A stretch of 64,000 nt of DNA from Pareuzebyella sediminis (GCF_008367235.1 NZ_VTZS01000004.1:248001-312000); one strand, 5' to 3'; shown: positions 42,929 to 52,486, numbered from the stretch's first letter. Notes: generated by a model not told the origin, from the sequence alone. Program-made: numbers and translations.

Positions 42929-44083
42929 ATGAAGAAAATTCAAATGGTCGATCTCGATGGCCAATATCAAGGTATTAAAGAGCAGGTGAATTCGGCCATT
43001 GCTTCGATCCTTGAAAACTCTACTTTTATTAATGGTCCTGAGGTTAAAGCTTTTCAGGGTGATTTGGAAGAATATCTTGGTGTAAAACATGTTATTCCTT
43101 GCGGTAATGGCACAGATGCTCTTCAAATAGCCATGATGGGGTTGGGGTTGAAGCCCGGTGATGAAGTCATTACCGCCGATTTTACCTTTGCCGCAACCGT
43201 GGAGGTCATAGCGCTGCTGCAGTTGACCCCGGTTTTGGTCGATGTATACCCTGATAATTTTAATATTGATATTGCAGCCATAGAAAGGGCCATTACCCCT
43301 AAGACAAGAGCCATCGTTCCCGTACATTTGTTTGGGCAGTGTGCAAATATGGAAGCTATCTTGGCCTTGGCCGAAAAGCATAACCTTTTTGTGATAGAAG
43401 ATAATGCCCAAGCCATTGGGGCAAACTACACCTTTAGCGACGGTAAAAAGCAAAAAGCAGGTACCATCGGCCACGTTGGTGCAACTTCATTTTTCCCCTC
43501 TAAAAACCTAGGAGCCTATGGTGATGGGGGAGCGATCTTTACCAATGACGATGCGTTGGCGCATACCTTAAAGGGTATCGTCAATCACGGTATGTACGAA
43601 CGATACCATCACGATGTGGTCGGGGTGAATTCCAGGTTAGATTCTATTCAAGCGGCCGTATTGAGGGCCAAGTTGCCCAAGTTAGATGAGTATTGCGGTA
43701 AGCGAAGAGATGCAGCTCGAAAGTATTCCAAAGCTTTTAAAGGGCAAGAAAATATCGTTGTTCCTAAAACGGTCAATGACTGTGAAGGAATTTGCGACAC
43801 CTGTGATTGTCATGTATTTCATCAATACACGTTAAAGATTACTAACGGCAAACGCGATGGTCTCGTCAAACATTTCGCAGAAAAAGGAATTCCGTGTGGC
43901 GTATATTACCCTATTCCATTACACAAGCAAAAAGCATACGCCGATAGTAGGTACAGGGAAGAAGATTTTCCGGTGACGAATCAACTGGTACAACAGGTTA
44001 TCTCCTTACCTATGCACACAGAGCTTGAAGATGATCAGATCGAGTACATAACCAAAACGGTCATTGATTTTGTAAATGGATAG
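42929..44083 (+). CDS. DegT/DnrJ/EryC1/StrS-family sugar aminotransferase
   Basis: A 384-residue PLP enzyme that puts an amino group on a nucleotide keto-sugar for surface polysaccharide or LPS. Motifs: VIPCGNGTDALQIAMMGLGL (about 52-71), RAIVPVHLFGQCANMEAI, VIEDNAQAIGA (Asp that contacts PLP), and TSFFPSKNLGAYGDGGAI with the PLP-binding Lys near residue 192; then GVNSRLDSIQAAVLRAKL. A Cys-rich insert, CEGICDTCDCHVFHQY (about 285-300), is a little unusual and could bind a metal. It is followed by galE after 131 bp. The sugar substrate is unknown. Confidence 0.93.
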   Translation: MKKIQMVDLDGQYQGIKEQVNSAIASILENSTFINGPEVKAFQGDLEEYLGVKHVIPCGNGTDALQIAMMGLGLKPGDEVITADFTFAATVEVIALLQLTPVLVDVYPDNFNIDIAAIERAITPKTRAIVPVHLFGQCANMEAILALAEKHNLFVIEDNAQAIGANYTFSDGKKQKAGTIGHVGATSFFPSKNLGAYGDGGAIFTNDDALAHTLKGIVNHGMYERYHHDVVGVNSRLDSIQAAVLRAKLPKLDEYCGKRRDAARKYSKAFKGQENIVVPKTVNDCEGICDTCDCHVFHQYTLKITNGKRDGLVKHFAEKGIPCGVYYPIPLHKQKAYADSRYREEDFPVTNQLVQQVISLPMHTELEDDQIEYITKTVIDFVNG

Positions 44084-44214
44084 TGATGAAGCTATTTCTT
44101 CAATTCAGTGCAAATCACTTGGAACCTTGTTTTTTAAGTATTAATGGGTGTGCTAGTGTGATAATAGGTGTAGCTCCATAGGAGTGAAAACGGAAAGTTA
44201 AAGTTGTTATATAA

Positions 44215-45231
44215 ATGAAAATACTTGTTACTGGAGGTCTTGGATTTATTGGGTCTCACACTGTCGTAGAGTTGCAAAAAAAGGGATTTGAGGTTGTCAT
44301 TATAGACGACTGTTCGAATGCCTCTGAAAATGTGCTGAAAGGAATCACGGCCATTACCGGTATAACGCCGCACTTTGAAAAAATTGATTTAAAAGAGAGG
44401 GAAAAGGTTCAATCTTTCTTTAAAAAGTACAAAGATATAGCGGGGGTCATTCATTTTGCGGCTTCCAAGGCGGTGGGAGAAAGTGTCGAGAAACCTTTGC
44501 TTTATTATGAGAATAATATTGGTACGCTAGTATATCTTTTGAAAGAGCTTTCTCACCAACAGCGATCTTGTTTTATTTTCAGCTCTTCCTGTACTGTTTA
44601 TGGGCAGGCCGATAATATGCCGATTACCGAGGATGCTCCGGTCAAACCTGCCGAATCACCATATGGTAATACCAAACAGATTGGGGAAGAAATTATCAGG
44701 GATACCTGTCGGGTCACCCCAAATTTGAATGCCATCGCCTTGCGTTATTTTAACCCGATGGGGGCACATCCCAGTACTGAAATCGGGGAATTGCCTATAG
44801 GTGTACCCCAGAATCTAGTGCCTTTTATCACTCAAACGGGGGTTGGCCTGCGTGAGCAGCTTTCCGTTTTTGGAGACGACTACCCCACGGAAGATGGTAC
44901 TTGTATAAGAGACTACATTTATGTCGTAGATTTGGCCATAGCCCATGTAAAGGCGCTGCAGCGCTTACTGAAAGGCGAGAATACCGATAATTATGAAGTC
45001 TTTAATCTAGGTACGGGCAAAGGCAGTTCGGTACTCGAAGTAATAGAGAGTTTTGAAAGGGTCTCTGGTCAGAAATTAAACTATAAGATAGTGGATAGAA
45101 GGCCTGGTGATATCGTAAAGGCCTACGCCGATACGACTAGGGCCAATGAAGTATTAGGCTGGAAGTCCCAATATACTTTAGATCAGGCGATGAAATCTGC
45201 TTGGGATTGGGAGCGTAAGATTAGAAACTAA
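44215..45231 (+). CDS. galE: UDP-glucose 4-epimerase
   Basis: A 338-residue extended SDR enzyme interconverting UDP-glucose and UDP-galactose. It shows the NAD-binding GGLGFIGSHTVVELQKKGF (6-24), IIDDCSNA, VIHFAASKAVGESVEKPL, the catalytic FSSSCTVYGQ and SPYGNTK (Tyr/Lys pair near 149-153), and the GalE-specific ALRYFNPMGAHPS and EDGTCIRDYIYVVDLA. Length is normal. It supplies activated galactose for surface glycans, consistent with the neighbouring aminotransferase and Kdo transferase. Confidence 0.95.
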   Translation: MKILVTGGLGFIGSHTVVELQKKGFEVVIIDDCSNASENVLKGITAITGITPHFEKIDLKEREKVQSFFKKYKDIAGVIHFAASKAVGESVEKPLLYYENNIGTLVYLLKELSHQQRSCFIFSSSCTVYGQADNMPITEDAPVKPAESPYGNTKQIGEEIIRDTCRVTPNLNAIALRYFNPMGAHPSTEIGELPIGVPQNLVPFITQTGVGLREQLSVFGDDYPTEDGTCIRDYIYVVDLAIAHVKALQRLLKGENTDNYEVFNLGTGKGSSVLEVIESFERVSGQKLNYKIVDRRPGDIVKAYADTTRANEVLGWKSQYTLDQAMKSAWDWERKIRN

Positions 45232-45284
45232 TTTTTTTGGGCCAAATGGACAACCAAGGCTTACCAAGTTCTCGTAAATAGCGT

Positions 45285-45644
45285 ATGGTTTTGAAATTTT
45301 CCGATACGAGCCACCTCCTTAAAACTGCACAAGAAAATAGACTGTATGCCAAACTTGTCGCACAACTAGAAAAGGATTTTGGTCTTGCCAATATTTACAT
45401 CGATCTGAAAGAAGGCATAAGTCCCGACGGACTAAAAAGTCTCTTGTACGAAAAGATTTATGTATTGATTATGGAGCGCTTTTCAGAATACCTGAATCTA
45501 CTTTATGTAATCGATGTGCCCGAAAAGGCGTTTAAGGAAATCAAGGTGACCGATGTGGTAGAGGTAGCCGAACAGGTATCTTTTCTTATACTACTAAGGG
45601 AAATGCAAAAGATTTTCCTGAAGGAAAAATATTCCGAACATTAG
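45285..45644 (+). CDS. Hypothetical protein, 119 residues
   Basis: A soluble, probably mostly helical protein with no signal or membrane helix: MVLKFSDTSHLLKTAQENRL at the start and VVEVAEQVSFLILLREMQKIF near the end. I recognise no domain. It ends overlapping by 4 bp the convergent outer-membrane protein gene at 45641. Amino-acid composition and length look normal for a real cytoplasmic protein. It starts 53 bp after galE in the same direction but any link is unknown. Confidence 0.7.
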   Translation: MVLKFSDTSHLLKTAQENRLYAKLVAQLEKDFGLANIYIDLKEGISPDGLKSLLYEKIYVLIMERFSEYLNLLYVIDVPEKAFKEIKVTDVVEVAEQVSFLILLREMQKIFLKEKYSEH

Positions 45645-46171
45645 AAATAGACCCGTACAAAGGGCATCCAAGCGTTAGCATATATGCTTTTGGCGTCATC
45701 GTACAAAATATCATATCGAATTCCCAAGGTGAAATTTCGATCCGTATAACCGATTCCAAGGAATAGGGCAGGGGACCAATAATTATTTTCAAGGTCAGCC
45801 CCGTTCAATACGAGTGTTCTGTTGATTCTTAATTGTTCGAGTTCAGCGGAAAGCTGTAAAAATTGCAAGGGGTTGTAGAGTGAAAGAATACTTCCGCCAT
45901 AGGCGACCAACTTACTATCATTATATTTGGCATAGGTAAAACTGAGGCTGGCTCCTGCTGCGAATTGGTCGTTTAACTGATAGATTGCGCTAGGAGAAAT
46001 AGATCCGTTGAATCCACCGTTAGTAAAGCCTAAACCGATACCGCCACCGAAACGCACCTTGCTCCAAAAATCGTTGCCTTGTAATGGGTTTTGTCCCCAG
46101 CAGATGGTAAAAAGAAACAGAAAAAGCACGGTAAATGCCGATTTGTTGCATAGGGTACATTTTTTAATCAT
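45641..46171 (-). CDS. Outer-membrane beta-barrel-like protein next to sucA
   Basis: A 176-residue exported protein (from ATG 46171) with a signal peptide (AFTVLFLFLFTICWGQ) followed by alternating amphipathic strands rich in Gly and aromatic residues (VRFGGGIGLGFTNGGF, ASLSFTYAKYND, PALFLGIGYTDRN) and a terminal phenylalanine (FVRVYF), as in small 8-stranded barrels. The ATG at 46171 is preferred to 46210, which would put extra residues before the signal. It is divergent from sucA (101 bp apart). No function is known; no enzymatic motif is present. Confidence 0.8.
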   Translation of the reverse strand: MIKKCTLCNKSAFTVLFLFLFTICWGQNPLQGNDFWSKVRFGGGIGLGFTNGGFNGSISPSAIYQLNDQFAAGASLSFTYAKYNDSKLVAYGGSILSLYNPLQFLQLSAELEQLRINRTLVLNGADLENNYWSPALFLGIGYTDRNFTLGIRYDILYDDAKSIYANAWMPFVRVYF

Positions 46172-46230
46172 TATTTTTGCTTTTTTCCAATATTGCATAC
46201 TAAGATACATTCCAGAAATGGTAAATGTTG

Positions 46231-46238
46231 TATTTTTG
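46231..46238 (+). promoter_or_regulatory. TATTTTTG -7 element of sucA
   Basis: Perfect TAnnTTTG match 34 nt before the sucA ATG at 46273. It argues against the earlier in-frame ATG at 46225, which would lie upstream of the transcription start. Confidence 0.5.
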
Positions 46239-46272
46239 TGTCTATTTCATTTGTAAGATAGCGAAACCCTTT

Positions 46273-49095
46273 ATGGATAAATATTCTTTTCTAAACGCCG
46301 CACATACCTCATTTTTTGCGGAACTCTACGATAAATATCTTAAAAGTCCGGATAGTATAGAGCCTAGCTGGCGTGCTTTTTTCCAAGGTTTTGATTTTGG
46401 CTCCGAACTCGCCCTTGATGAACTCGACGTTCAAACCATGATTCATGCTCCTGGCATCAACAATGGTCAAGACCTACAGATGCCGCAATCGTTACAAAAG
46501 GAATTTCAGGTTATCCGACTGATCGATGGGTATCGAAATCGGGGGCATTTGTTCACTAAAACCAACCCGGTTCGTGATCGAAGAAAATACAGTCCGACGC
46601 TGGATATTGAAAATTTCGGGCTGTCACAGAACGATTTGGATACGGTGTTTAATGCCGGTGAGATTATCGGAATAGGTGCGAGTACCTTAAGTGAGATTAT
46701 TAAACACCTTAAACGTATTTATTGCGATGCGATAGGTGTAGAGTACATGTATATACGTAAGCCCGAGCGAATCGAATGGATACAGAATTGGTTGAATGTC
46801 AATGACAACCATCCTGACTACAAAGTGGAACATAAAAAGCGTATTCTTAAGAAGCTGAATCAGGCTGTTTCTTTCGAAGGTTTTCTCCACACGAAATATG
46901 TCGGTCAAAAGAGATTTTCCCTCGAAGGCAACGAGTCGCTCATACCAGCTCTTGATGCGGTCGTTGAAAGAGCTGCTGAATTGGGTGTTAAACAATTTGT
47001 CATGGGAATGGCCCACAGGGGAAGGTTGAATGTATTGACCAATATATTCGGAAAGGCGGCGAAAGATATTTTTAGTGAGTTTGATGGAAAGGACTACGAA
47101 CAGGAGATTTTCGATGGGGATGTGAAATATCATTTAGGCTGGACCTCGGAACGCAAGACCGACAACGGCAATATGATTAAAATGAACATTGCTCCTAACC
47201 CCTCGCACCTAGAGACAGTGGGTGCGGTAGTGGAAGGAATTGCAAGGGCAAAACAAGACACCCATTTTCCTGATGATTTTTCCAAGGTGCTTCCCATCGT
47301 GGTACATGGTGATGCGGCCATTGCCGGCCAAGGCGTTGTTTATGAAGTGGTACAGATGGCGGACTTAGATGGTTATCGCACCAATGGTACCATACATATG
47401 GTGGTAAACAATCAAATAGGTTTTACCACTAATTATTTGGATGCACGTTCATCAACGTACTGCACCGATGTAGGCAAGGTTACCTTAAGTCCTGTACTCC
47501 ATGTAAATGCCGACGATGCGGAGGCGGTAGTTCATGCTTCCCTTTTTGCGCTGGAATACCGTATGCGATTCAATAGCGATGTCTTTATCGATCTGTTAGG
47601 TTATAGAAAATATGGGCATAATGAGGGCGATGAGCCAAGGTTTACCCAACCCAAGCTTTATAAGGCCATTGCCAAGCATCCGAACCCTAGGGATATTTAT
47701 GCCGAAAAATTGATAAATGAGGGTGTGATTGAAAAGGAATTCGTAAAAGAGCTTGAAGAAGAGTACAAAGCCTCTTTAGAAGAAGAGCTTGAAGACTCTA
47801 GAAGGGAAGATAAGACCGAGATTACCCCTTTTATGGCCGACGAATGGAAGGGCTTTGTCAATGTCAGGGAGTGGGAGATGATGGAGTCCGTCGATACCAC
47901 TTTTGAGCGAAAGAGCTTAGACGCTATCGCCAAGGTGATCACTGAGTTGCCACAAGACAAGAAGTTCTTGCGTAAGGTAGATAAGTTGATCAAGGAGCGT
48001 AAAAAAACGTATTTCGAAACCGACAGACTCGATTGGGCCATGGGAGAATTATTGGCCTATGGTACCCTGTTAAAAGAAGGCTTCGGGGTACGTATGTCGG
48101 GACAAGATGTAGAGCGCGGTACTTTTTCGCATCGTCATGCGGTATTGAAGGTGGAGGAAAGCGAGGAAGAGATATTGCTTTTAAATCACCTTTCTAAAGA
48201 TCAAGGACGATTTCAGATATACAATTCTTTATTGTCGGAATACGGTGTCGTAGGGTTCGATTATGGCTATGCCATGGCTAGCCCCAATACATTGACTATT
48301 TGGGAAGCACAGTTTGGCGATTTCAGTAATGGTGCTCAGATTATGATAGACCAATATATATCGGCTGCCGAAGATAAATGGAAGTTGCAGAATGGTTTGG
48401 TCATGTTGTTGCCCCATGGCTATGAAGGACAAGGTGCAGAGCATTCTTCCGCACGAATGGAACGCTATCTACAGCTCTGTGCCCGTGACAACATGTACAT
48501 CGCTGATGTGACTACCCCAGCTCAGATGTTCCATATCTTACGCAGACAGATGAAAGTGAATTTTAGAAAACCTCTGATCATATTTACACCTAAAAGTCTG
48601 TTGCGACATCCCAAAGCAGTATCGTCGATCGATGAACTTGCTTCCGGAAGTTTTCAGGTAATTTTAGATGACCCTGATGCAGATGTGAAAAAGGTCAAAA
48701 CCCTAGTTTTTTGTACGGGCAAGTTTTACTATGACCTATTGGCCGCAAAAGAAGAAAAGGGTAGGGAGGATGTTGCCTTGGTGCGGATTGAACAACTGTT
48801 CCCTTTGCCTGCTGAAGAAATGAAGGGGATAATCGAGAAGTATAAAAAGGCCGACGATCTAGTATGGGCACAGGAAGAACCACGTAATATGGGTGCTTGG
48901 AGTCATATGATGATGCATTTTAGCGATTCGAATAAATTTCGTGTAGCTTCAAGAAGATTTTATGCTTCACCAGCTGCCGGTAGCGCCGTACGTTCAAAAA
49001 TGCGTCATCAACAGGTCATCGATTACGTTTATGATAAGGATAAAGACAATATGTCCAAACCCGTACCAAGACCTAAGAAAGAGGAGAAGGCTTAA
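46273..49095 (+). CDS. sucA: 2-oxoglutarate dehydrogenase E1 component
   Basis: A 940-residue thiamine-diphosphate enzyme of the TCA cycle; E1 decarboxylates 2-oxoglutarate and loads succinyl groups on E2. The N terminus MDKYSFLNAAHTSFFAELYD and the PDSIEPSWRAFFQGF segment are typical for OdhA/SucA. Further motifs: FVMGMAHRGRLNVLTNIFGK, VHGDAAIAGQGVVYEV (TPP Asp), GYRKYGHNEGDEPRFTQP, RHAVLKVEESEEEIL and LLPHGYEGQGAEHSSARMER. The first residues after ATG 46273 match the family start. sucB follows after 69 bp as one operon, closed by a terminator at 50462. Confidence 0.96.
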   Translation: MDKYSFLNAAHTSFFAELYDKYLKSPDSIEPSWRAFFQGFDFGSELALDELDVQTMIHAPGINNGQDLQMPQSLQKEFQVIRLIDGYRNRGHLFTKTNPVRDRRKYSPTLDIENFGLSQNDLDTVFNAGEIIGIGASTLSEIIKHLKRIYCDAIGVEYMYIRKPERIEWIQNWLNVNDNHPDYKVEHKKRILKKLNQAVSFEGFLHTKYVGQKRFSLEGNESLIPALDAVVERAAELGVKQFVMGMAHRGRLNVLTNIFGKAAKDIFSEFDGKDYEQEIFDGDVKYHLGWTSERKTDNGNMIKMNIAPNPSHLETVGAVVEGIARAKQDTHFPDDFSKVLPIVVHGDAAIAGQGVVYEVVQMADLDGYRTNGTIHMVVNNQIGFTTNYLDARSSTYCTDVGKVTLSPVLHVNADDAEAVVHASLFALEYRMRFNSDVFIDLLGYRKYGHNEGDEPRFTQPKLYKAIAKHPNPRDIYAEKLINEGVIEKEFVKELEEEYKASLEEELEDSRREDKTEITPFMADEWKGFVNVREWEMMESVDTTFERKSLDAIAKVITELPQDKKFLRKVDKLIKERKKTYFETDRLDWAMGELLAYGTLLKEGFGVRMSGQDVERGTFSHRHAVLKVEESEEEILLLNHLSKDQGRFQIYNSLLSEYGVVGFDYGYAMASPNTLTIWEAQFGDFSNGAQIMIDQYISAAEDKWKLQNGLVMLLPHGYEGQGAEHSSARMERYLQLCARDNMYIADVTTPAQMFHILRRQMKVNFRKPLIIFTPKSLLRHPKAVSSIDELASGSFQVILDDPDADVKKVKTLVFCTGKFYYDLLAAKEEKGREDVALVRIEQLFPLPAEEMKGIIEKYKKADDLVWAQEEPRNMGAWSHMMMHFSDSNKFRVASRRFYASPAAGSAVRSKMRHQQVIDYVYDKDKDNMSKPVPRPKKEEKA

Positions 49096-49164
49096 TAAAG
49101 GTTATTACCGAGTAAAAAAGGCCGATTTTAGTCAAGAAAATATAATACAGCAAATAGTAACGAC

Positions 49165-50442
49165 ATGATATTAGAAATGAAAGTCCCTTCCCCGGGCGAA
49201 TCCATAAGCGAAGTCGAGATAGCGGAGTGGTTGGTAGAAGATGGTGATTATGTAGAGAAAGATCAAGCCATTGCCGAGGTTGATTCGGACAAGGCTACTT
49301 TAGAACTTCCAGCAGAAGCAAGCGGTACCATTACCTTGAAAGCCGAGGTGGGGGATGCCGTTGCCGTAGGAGAAGTGGTCTGTCTTATCGATACTGACGG
49401 GGCCAAACCTGACAATGGAGGTGGTTCCGAAGACAAGGAAACAAAAAAGGAAAGCGAAAGCTCCAGTGATTCTCCTGAGAAGGATTTGGCCAAGGAACAA
49501 AAAAATGAAAAGAACGAGCAAGACAAAGCGCCTCAACCTGCCCAAGCCAAAGAAACTTATGCATCCGGGGTACCTTCACCTGCAGCTAAAAAGATATTAA
49601 ATGAAAAAGGGATTGACGCCTCGAGTGTGAAGGGGAGCGGTCGAGACGGAAGAATTACTAAAGATGATGCGGTGAACGCGGTGCCTTCAATGGGGACCCC
49701 TACTGGTGGAAGTCGTGGAGAGTCGCGGTCGAAACTTTCGATGTTACGCAGAAAAGTGGCCGAACGTTTGGTGGCTGCAAAGAACGAAACCGCCATGTTG
49801 ACTACCTTCAATGAAGTCGATATGTCTTCTATCTTTGAATTGCGTAAGAAATATAAAGAAGATTTTAAGGAGAAGCATGGTGTAAGTTTAGGTTTCATGT
49901 CTTTCTTTACGAAGGCGGTCGTAAGGGCACTTAGTGAATATCCATCTGTCAACTCTATGATCGATGGCAAGGATATGATCTCCTACGATTTTTGTGACAT
50001 CAGTATTGCAGTATCGGGCCCAAAGGGCCTTATGGTTCCTGTGATTCGAAATGCAGAAAATTTATCCTTTAGGGGTATTGAGTCTGAGGTTAAAAGATTG
50101 GCCATTCGGGCCCGTGAGGGTGAAATTACGGTCGATGAGATGACCGGGGGTACTTTTACCATAACCAATGGAGGGGTTTTCGGATCGATGTTATCCACTC
50201 CCATCATTAATCCACCTCAAAGTGCCATTTTAGGAATGCATAATATCGTTGAAAGACCTATTGTTAGGGATGGGGCCATAGCCATTGCTCCGGTTATGTA
50301 TGTAGCGCTTTCTTACGACCATCGTATTATCGATGGCAAGGAATCCGTAGGGTTCTTAGTAGCCGTCAAGGAGGCCTTGGAAAGTCCGGAAGAGTTATTG
50401 ATGGACGGTAATGTTGAAAAAGCGTTGGAAATGCAATTTTAA
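49165..50442 (+). CDS. sucB: 2-oxoglutarate dehydrogenase E2, dihydrolipoyllysine succinyltransferase
   Basis: A 425-residue E2 protein. In order: a lipoyl domain (1-75) with the lipoylated Lys in EVDSDKATLELPAE (about 38-51); a charged Glu/Lys/Pro linker (about 82-132); a peripheral-subunit-binding domain (PSPAAKKILNEKGI ... GRDGRITKDD, about 137-170); and the catalytic domain with LGFMSFFTKAVVRAL, TGGTFTITNGGVFGSMLSTP and the active-site SYDHRIIDGKESVGFL (about 393-408). It transfers succinyl groups to CoA. It is encoded directly after sucA; E3 is not in the window. Confidence 0.96.
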   Translation: MILEMKVPSPGESISEVEIAEWLVEDGDYVEKDQAIAEVDSDKATLELPAEASGTITLKAEVGDAVAVGEVVCLIDTDGAKPDNGGGSEDKETKKESESSSDSPEKDLAKEQKNEKNEQDKAPQPAQAKETYASGVPSPAAKKILNEKGIDASSVKGSGRDGRITKDDAVNAVPSMGTPTGGSRGESRSKLSMLRRKVAERLVAAKNETAMLTTFNEVDMSSIFELRKKYKEDFKEKHGVSLGFMSFFTKAVVRALSEYPSVNSMIDGKDMISYDFCDISIAVSGPKGLMVPVIRNAENLSFRGIESEVKRLAIRAREGEITVDEMTGGTFTITNGGVFGSMLSTPIINPPQSAILGMHNIVERPIVRDGAIAIAPVMYVALSYDHRIIDGKESVGFLVAVKEALESPEELLMDGNVEKALEMQF

Positions 50443-50461
50443 ACGCGATTGAGCAATATGG

Positions 50462-50500
50462 AACGAGGGTTTAGATCTATCATCTAGGCCCTCGTTTTTT
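50462..50500 (+). terminator. Intrinsic terminator after sucB
   Basis: AACGAGGG (50462-50469) pairs with CCCTCGTT (50489-50496), with an inner TAGAT/ATCTA stem and a T-run after. It closes the sucAB operon and also faces the convergent peroxidase gene. Confidence 0.88.
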
Positions 50501-50552
50501 ATTACCTTCACAAGGATCCCACAATTCTATTGTGACGTAGTCACGGGGCCAT

Positions 50553-51893
50553 TCACTTACATCCAAGGTCTTGACTTGCTTTTTCATCAGCATCGGGGAA
50601 ACAATTTCCCGTGGGAAGGCTTTCAGGAACATAGCGTGCCAAGTTGTTATCGTAAAGACCGTTCTCTATAAAGGCCGTGAGCTGGGCTATTTCATTTTCT
50701 TCCAAATTTAGAGGATGGAATAGGTCGGAAATCCTTTCATCGGGTACATTGGTATTCTGGCTCTTAGCCAAATTCTTGTATCTAATGACCTCTTCAATGG
50801 AAGAAAAGCTTCCGCCATGACCTAAAAAATGTACTTGTTTTAAGTTATAGAGCGTGGGAGTTTTAAATTTATAGTTGTCGGCCGGGTCGTTCGTAAATCC
50901 GCCACGGCCTTTTTTTGTGGCTTCGTCTACTAGGCCCAGGACTTGATTCTCTTCAAAATCGTTCATCCCAAGGGCGTGAAAAGCCATACCGTTAAGGCCA
51001 GGCCCTGAATGACACAAATAACACTCTCCCTTGCCGAAGAAAATTAAGGCACCTTGTTTTTCCTCTTCGGTGAGCGCGCTTTCCATACCCCTTAACCATC
51101 TTTGAAAGGGAGCCTGATTGGCCAAAACGGTACGTTCGAAAGCCGCAATGGCCAAGCCGGCATATATTTTGGTGTATCTGCTATCAGTGGGAATATTTGG
51201 AAAGGCCTTGTCAAAAAGTGATTTGTAAGGACCGCTCAGAATCATCTCCGGGTCACATTTCAGCCGATGGACATCCATTCCGGCAATAGCCTGCGTTTCA
51301 AGTCCTTCGTAACCTAGGGCATTACTTTCTTTGGGAGTGCCCACGGTCCATGAACCCTCGGTGCCCTCGTTTGTTTTTGTTGCTCCGAACTGGCCGTTCC
51401 AAAGCATGACATCTTGATACGCCGTATTCAAAATAGAAGGAGAACGGATAGGCTGTACGTCGACCGTGCTGTCAGTATATATGGGTGACATTGCCCTTCC
51501 TTCACCGAAGGTTCCAAAACCTACTCCTCCTTCACCGATACCTTGCTTTAATCCGCTTTGAAATCCGGCCCGAGCCTGATGACAGCTGGCGCATGAAAAA
51601 GTATTCGTACCCTCGGCCTTTTTAGGGTTCAATGAGATTCCGGTTTCATGAAAGAGAAATTTTCCCAAAAAGACCTTCTCTGGCGTTATTGCATTTTTGG
51701 GATCGGCAGGTATCTCTTCCAGGGCGCTGCCGTCTGGAAATTGCAATTCGTTTAAGGAACCATATAATTGTATAAGACGTGTTTCAAGTTCGTTTTCTAC
51801 TATTGGATGGCTAAAATCGTTTTCGGTTTTCGAGCAGGAAGTAAGAGCGGTAAGCCATACTAACAGGCCCAAAGTGGTCTTTTTGTAGTTCAT
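50553..51893 (-). CDS. Di-haem cytochrome c peroxidase family lipoprotein
   Basis: A 446-residue exported di-haem protein of the CcpA/MauG family. The ATG at 51893 gives a lipoprotein signal (LLVWLTALTSC); the earlier ATG at 51911 adds only six residues. Two CxxCH sites are seen: FSCASCHQARAGF (N-terminal domain, after GKFLFHETGIS) and CYLCHSGPGLNG (second domain). GLNGMAFHALGMND and KTPTLYNLKQVHFLGHGGSF follow, the latter typical for distal residues. It probably detoxifies peroxide or oxidises a protein partner in the periplasm. It is single-gene, divergent to nothing, with a terminator from sucAB on its far side. Confidence 0.92.
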   Translation of the reverse strand: MNYKKTTLGLLVWLTALTSCSKTENDFSHPIVENELETRLIQLYGSLNELQFPDGSALEEIPADPKNAITPEKVFLGKFLFHETGISLNPKKAEGTNTFSCASCHQARAGFQSGLKQGIGEGGVGFGTFGEGRAMSPIYTDSTVDVQPIRSPSILNTAYQDVMLWNGQFGATKTNEGTEGSWTVGTPKESNALGYEGLETQAIAGMDVHRLKCDPEMILSGPYKSLFDKAFPNIPTDSRYTKIYAGLAIAAFERTVLANQAPFQRWLRGMESALTEEEKQGALIFFGKGECYLCHSGPGLNGMAFHALGMNDFEENQVLGLVDEATKKGRGGFTNDPADNYKFKTPTLYNLKQVHFLGHGGSFSSIEEVIRYKNLAKSQNTNVPDERISDLFHPLNLEENEIAQLTAFIENGLYDNNLARYVPESLPTGNCFPDADEKASQDLGCK

Positions 51894-52010
51894 AGTGATT
51901 GGGATGAGCAAAGCACAAAGGGAATACTTTTAATAGAAACCCATAATATTTTTTCGTCGAAAAAAATAAAAAGGCGATAAATAACAGATGAAAAGGTCCT
52001 TAAAAAATTT

Positions 52011-52448
52011 TTATCTTAAATAGAGATGGGATTTATGATAGTCGATAATGGCTTGGGCCTGCTGTAGAACATCGGCGCCGATAATACCATCTACCGGTAA
52101 GGCCTCATGGGCTATCAAGGCCTCGTTTACGTGAACAAGGTCAAAAAGAACGATTTTGAGTTTTTTTATTTTCCAAGGGCCGATTTCGAGCCTATTCTTG
52201 GTTGACATTAGTGTTTCCATATTGGTGGCTCCGGCTCCGGCTGCCTTGATTTTCGACTCCTTCGAGTTGAGGTGAAAAAACTCAATTTTATCGAAACCGA
52301 CACAGGTATTCGATGCTCCTGTATCTATAATGAATCTTCCAATTACTCCGTTCAATCTAGCGGATACGGCGATATGGTTGGTTTCGGTTACTATTATTGG
52401 AATCTCCGTATATCTCTTTTTCCTCAATAATTTCTTCAGGGAGGCCAT
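52011..52448 (-). CDS. Retropepsin-like aspartic protease
   Basis: A 145-residue soluble protein of the clan AA single-domain aspartic protease family. The active site GRFIIDTGASNTCVGFDK (about 36-53) carries D-T-G-A, and the second conserved turn is in LPVDGIIGADVLQQAQAII (about 117-135). Active members need a homodimer, as each chain supplies one Asp. The N terminus has no signal peptide, so it is probably cytoplasmic. A TATCTTTG box lies 14 nt before the ATG; the promoter region is shared with tatD. Confidence 0.87.
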   Translation of the reverse strand: MASLKKLLRKKRYTEIPIIVTETNHIAVSARLNGVIGRFIIDTGASNTCVGFDKIEFFHLNSKESKIKAAGAGATNMETLMSTKNRLEIGPWKIKKLKIVLFDLVHVNEALIAHEALPVDGIIGADVLQQAQAIIDYHKSHLYLR

Positions 52449-52456
52449 GTATTCTT

Positions 52457-52482
52457 TTTGTTCAAAGATAAGCCTATTTTTG
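52457..52482. promoter_or_regulatory. Back-to-back -7 elements for the protease gene and tatD
   Basis: TATCTTTG on the minus strand (52470-52463) serves the protease gene; TATTTTTG on the plus strand (52475-52482) ends 4 nt before the tatD ATG. A TTTG at 52457-52460 is only 14 nt before the latter, shorter than usual. Both elements fit in the 38-bp gap, so the two promoters probably compete. Confidence 0.5.
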
Positions 52483-52486
52483 CACC

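Noticed and set aside
44095-44190. A 31-codon frame between the aminotransferase gene and galE
   Set aside because: Too short, no hydrophobic or charged pattern, no conserved feature; likely chance.
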